From positions 1-32,422 of the forward strand of contig CAZXFJ010000006.1 in NCBI GenBank assembly GCA_964640435.1: DNA of 32,422 bases, read 5' to 3'. The position numbers and the translations under genes were made by a program. Below the pieces are notes generated by a model. It did not search any database and was not told the origin of the DNA. It was given only the letters and a program-made list of their open reading frames with translations. Shown piece by piece: positions 30,201-32,422 of this stretch (the first letter of the stretch is position 1; each line of letters starts with the position of its first letter). Source of the DNA: GWA1-39-11 sp964640435. GTDB taxonomy: Bacteria; Patescibacteriota; Microgenomatia; Levybacterales; GWA1-39-11.

Positions 30201-32422
30201 AGGCGCATCTGTTATCGAAGTCCAAGAATTTCCACTTATTGAATATGAATAACATGTGGCAGTATTATTTGCTCGACAAGCATATAGGGTATTTGACCCT
30301 CCATCCGTTAAGAACCCATCTGCAGCAACTGTTGATCCACTTGGCAAATCAGTAACTGCAGGATCAGACCAAGTATTGCTGCTTATTGTGTATCTGTAAA
30401 AACTGAGTTGTGTATTTCCGCGAAGAGTATAAATGTAGTCTCCCTTAATTACCATTGATCCACCTGCACCTACTGCGGCTGGTGTCACAGCCATTGTCGA
30501 CCAGCGACTTCCAGCAGAGCCTTGAGTATCATATCTATAGAAGGTAGTTGAATTACCACCTCTTAATAAATATATATAACGGGACCCATCATACCTCATT
30601 GCAGCCCCTGCTCCGGTTGCTGCAGGTACTGGATCTGCTCCTTCTTCATACCAATAGTTATTTGCTATATTGTATACAAAAAATCTACGGATCAAAGAAT
30701 TTGTAACGGCATAAATGCGTCCATCTGTTGCATCGTATGCAAGAGCTGATCCTGTGGTCATTCCAACAGGTATATCCGTTAGTTTTACAACAGTTCCAGT
30801 TGATGCATCATAGCGAATAAATAAGCTATCTATACCTCCACGAGCAATATAGTAGTAATTCCCATCACCTTTGACTATTTGTGCACCTGTTGTAAAGGTT
30901 CTTAGATCGGTTCCACGGAAATTTGTTGAGAATAAATTGTTGTTTGGTATTTCCCACGATGCCTTTTCAATATCGTATGTATAGAAGTTTTGTGTTGACC
31001 CACCCCGTAATATATAAAGTATTCCATCTACATTTCTCATTGCTGCACCAGTTGATAATGAAAAAGGAGCGTCTGGTAAAGCGCTCCATTCGTCATTTGT
31101 TACATCATATTTAAACATTGCATTTTTTGCATTTGCTGGAATGTAATATACAGCATTAGTATCTTCATCAAATTCAATTTGTGCTCCATCTGCGCTCGCA
31201 CCTGCAGGAAGATTTGACAAACTTGTCCAAGAATTGCCCGATATACTATATTTTGAAAAACCCGTATATGTCCCTCCTTGTATCGCATATACAGTGTTAC
31301 TGTCTCCCATCGCTAAATCTCCTCCTGCAGCTACATTGTTTGTTACATGCTCCGTCGGAGAACCAAAATCTGTGTTTGCCAATGTTTCCCATGTATCATT
31401 CTCTGCATCATATCTCATAAAGGTATCATCAGCATTTCCTTTGAGACCATATATGTATCTTGAACCGTCATACACAAGAGATGATCCTGATGAGAAAGGC
31501 TGTGGCGCATCTGAGGCAGCTGCGTCATCCCAAGTGTCAGAACCTGGATCATATCTCCAAAATGTTGTTGTACCGTTTCCTCGAGCAGCATATATATATC
31601 CCGAAGGGCCTCCCGCCATTGCTCCTCCAGTTGTCACAGTTGCAGGTGCCACGGCTTTTGATGTCCAAGTATCTGTATCAATATTGTATTCATAAAATGT
31701 TGTCGTGCTGCTCCCCCTAAATGTATACAGTTTGTTGGTAGATGATGAGTATGCCCATCCTGCTCCATTGTTAATTGTTGCTGGTGCAAGACTTAATCTT
31801 TTTTCTGTCCAGAAACCGGATTGTGAAGCAAGTTTTATTTGGTCACCTAATATTGAAACGTTTTCTTCTGTTCCACCAGCAAAATCCTCAGAGGTTGCTT
31901 TTTCAACAGATTGAGAATTAACTCCTGAATATACATACGTAAACTCGGTTGAAGCAGAACTTAAGTTACCAGCAGTATCTTTTGTTTGAAGCCTAAGATA
32001 ATATGTGTTCCCCGACTCTAATGGAGTTGTTACAGTATAATAACTGTTTGTCGTGAAGCTACCATCAGTCGATGGATCTGAAGAACTTGATGTACCAAAA
32101 TATACATAATACCCCGCAACTGATGTTTGACCATCCGCTGCACCACTCCACGTAAAGTATGGATTTGTATACGAATATGTTGTGTTAGTTGTTAAGTTAA
32201 CACCTGAAACAGATTGTGATTTTGCTGCAAACGCTGTTGGATTACTTGGTGCAACAGCATCACCAGTATAGTTAATCGTAATACTCTTAAGAACAGGCGT
32301 ATTTGCTTGGCTTCCACTTGAGGCAAGAGTTGCTCGAACCTGAATATATCGATTAGCAGAAGATGCAATATTTGATCCTGATAGTGACTGCCATGATGAC
32401 CATGTTAATTTATCCGAACTTG
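27255..32422 (-). CDS. Giant kelch/FN3 surface protein, 5' end beyond the window
   Basis: The frame stays open to the window edge (at least 1,720 residues), so the GTG at 31652 is not the start. From the N-terminal side I read: a beta-sandwich segment with WSSWQSLSGS and YIQVRATL; an FN3 unit (YYVYFGTSS); about ten kelch-like blades of the form F-x-RYD-x-x-x-x-TW with YIY-x-x-RG; a second beta-sandwich (STWSTWNTAT, YIQVEFDL); then about eight FN3 domains with STYYLKVRAVD-type strands. The C-terminus ends SKTFGFLRGVTNK without sortase motif or membrane span. It is Ser/Thr-rich and Cys-poor, as expected for an adhesin. The stop is 1 nt before the ABC ATPase start. Confidence 0.88.
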   Translation of the reverse strand, partial: SSDKLTWSSWQSLSGSNIASSANRYIQVRATLASSGSQANTPVLKSITINYTGDAVAPSNPTAFAAKSQSVSGVNLTTNTTYSYTNPYFTWSGAADGQTSVAGYYVYFGTSSSSDPSTDGSFTTNSYYTVTTPLESGNTYYLRLQTKDTAGNLSSASTEFTYVYSGVNSQSVEKATSEDFAGGTEENVSILGDQIKLASQSGFWTEKRLSLAPATINNGAGWAYSSSTNKLYTFRGSSTTTFYEYNIDTDTWTSKAVAPATVTTGGAMAGGPSGYIYAARGNGTTTFWRYDPGSDTWDDAAASDAPQPFSSGSSLVYDGSRYIYGLKGNADDTFMRYDAENDTWETLANTDFGSPTEHVTNNVAAGGDLAMGDSNTVYAIQGGTYTGFSKYSISGNSWTSLSNLPAGASADGAQIEFDEDTNAVYYIPANAKNAMFKYDVTNDEWSALPDAPFSLSTGAAMRNVDGILYILRGGSTQNFYTYDIEKASWEIPNNNLFSTNFRGTDLRTFTTGAQIVKGDGNYYYIARGGIDSLFIRYDASTGTVVKLTDIPVGMTTGSALAYDATDGRIYAVTNSLIRRFFVYNIANNYWYEEGADPVPAATGAGAAMRYDGSRYIYLLRGGNSTTFYRYDTQGSAGSRWSTMAVTPAAVGAGGSMVIKGDYIYTLRGNTQLSFYRYTISSNTWSDPAVTDLPSGSTVAADGFLTDGGSNTLYACRANNTATCYSYSISGNSWTSITDAPANITAGGAAAGNGTDRMYVIAGAGTNTFNNGLYSYVMQSGSSSFENTGSYTTPTIDLGSVYKFADIEVDYEEAANTTLTVKTRTSSDNSTWSTWNTATQQSQNDTTYTYKINSPAAQYIQVEFDLTSGDGIYSGVINSYNVNYYTDSTPPTNPTDISAYSTSTAAASLTTNQWYNHSSPYFSWPASEVTGGASDTSNGSGVTGYYVYFGTDIDAQASISGSLQATTNYTASGLTSGSTYYLKVRAVDDAGNFAASDWAAFVYKFDNVAPENPTTVTADPSGYTATNNFNFAWSGATDTASGVYDYCFKTTLSGSEICGTQTASVSGVMAEGTGASTFYVRARDAAGNKPTTFSSVSYYYSATAPSAPQNLQVSPSSNTVNQFSFSWDPPATYFGAQSSLRYYYSVNALPTSHNVNVLGLSSTNLATDAYATVPGDNIMYVVAKDEAGNIDYNNYAQVTFTADTSAPGIPKKVDIADISVKTLEAWKLAISWEAPDASGSGVSSYKIYGSTYANASCSTNFDQFSYLASTTGRSFVDTDITQEDHYYCVKACDSTNNCSAASSTVTDYPTGKYEAAAELTASPSATVKTKTATITWSTSRTSNSFVTYGTKSGDYGAETGSSTQATAHIISLTNLSPGTTYYYKVSWTDEDGNVGTSDEQTFTTNPAPVVSSVKVSGISINEATVSFTVQYAESVSIQYGLTSSYGGLKNLSTSTSESTYSVALEDLDEDEEYHLLITAEDAEGNEFEGNDITFSTLAQPKVTALKMQQVAGQPTATVRIVWTTNTPTTTVVTYYPSTAPASSLDQANLVLRQTHDVILTNLLDDTTYTILVKGRDSAGNEVAYPVQTIKTALDLRPPEASNFNVESTIVGVGEQAKAQLVVSWDTDEPSSTQVEYSEGTGTAYSQSTQEDTNKTTNHTVTISGLSASKIYHLRSVSKDKASNIGHSPDTVVVTPKSTKDALNLVIENLSKTFGFLRGVTNK

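Noticed and set aside
31234..31695. Long open frames antisense to the giant surface protein
   Set aside because: They are explained by the repetitive Ser/Thr/Gly codons of the opposite strand and show Ser/Leu/His-rich products without domains or promoters.
27255..32422. CRISPR or tandem DNA repeat array in the kelch/FN3 gene
   Set aside because: Repetition is at the protein-motif level with variable spacing; no identical repeat units separated by spacers are seen.

Overview
This is a low-G+C bacterial window that reads most like a member of the Candidate Phyla Radiation (Patescibacteria), probably close to Microgenomates. Reasons: very compact gene spacing, many single-anchor extracytoplasmic proteins with Pro/Thr/Ser linkers, giant FN3/kelch surface proteins, MacB-type ABC pairs and GT-C membrane glycosyltransferases. 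UGA is used as an ordinary stop codon, which argues against the UGA-recoding CPR groups. The lineage is inferred from content only.

Layout. Positions 1-7321 hold the end of a methyltransferase gene, era (minus strand), a tRNA-Trp(CCA), an acyl-ACP-desaturase-like di-iron protein, an SDR-type epimerase, an unknown gene, a TIM-barrel-like protein, a PsbP-like anchored protein, a Tat lipoprotein with an HExxH motif, and obg. Positions 7323-11710 hold three compositionally foreign, G+C-richer cassettes (A 7323-8194, B 8938-10399, C 10462-11710) with a host-like alkD gene between A and B. Positions 11729-13309 encode small membrane or anchored proteins. Positions 13377-23287 are a cell-surface glycosylation/membrane block: two tandem GT-C proteins with TPR tails, a third multi-pass protein, a fused MFS/spermidine-synthase-like protein, an SGNH hydrolase and a DPM1-like GT2. 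Positions 23338-32422 are a minus-strand cluster: a giant kelch/FN3 surface protein running off the window, an ABC ATPase, a MacB/FtsX permease and a rhodanese-like protein lacking its catalytic Cys.

Two patterns stand out. First, the host-type genes look leaderless: in most of the 15 promoters I could place, a -10 hexamer lies only 5-8 nt before the start codon and there is no Shine-Dalgarno (SD) sequence. This rule corrects several start sites (2236, 3791, 5494, 11729). Second, the cassette genes follow the opposite scheme: a host-like promoter, a roughly 100-nt structured leader, SD-led tiny overlapping genes, and a branched 3' hairpin. The three leaders share a 3' sequence block and appear to share a first hairpin with a 9-nt loop. 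The 3' ends share a branched architecture (an outer stem enclosing two hairpins). No recombinase, capsid, replication or toxin gene is recognisable in the cassettes. This repeated leader/tiny-operon/branched-terminator unit is the best candidate here for an undescribed system.
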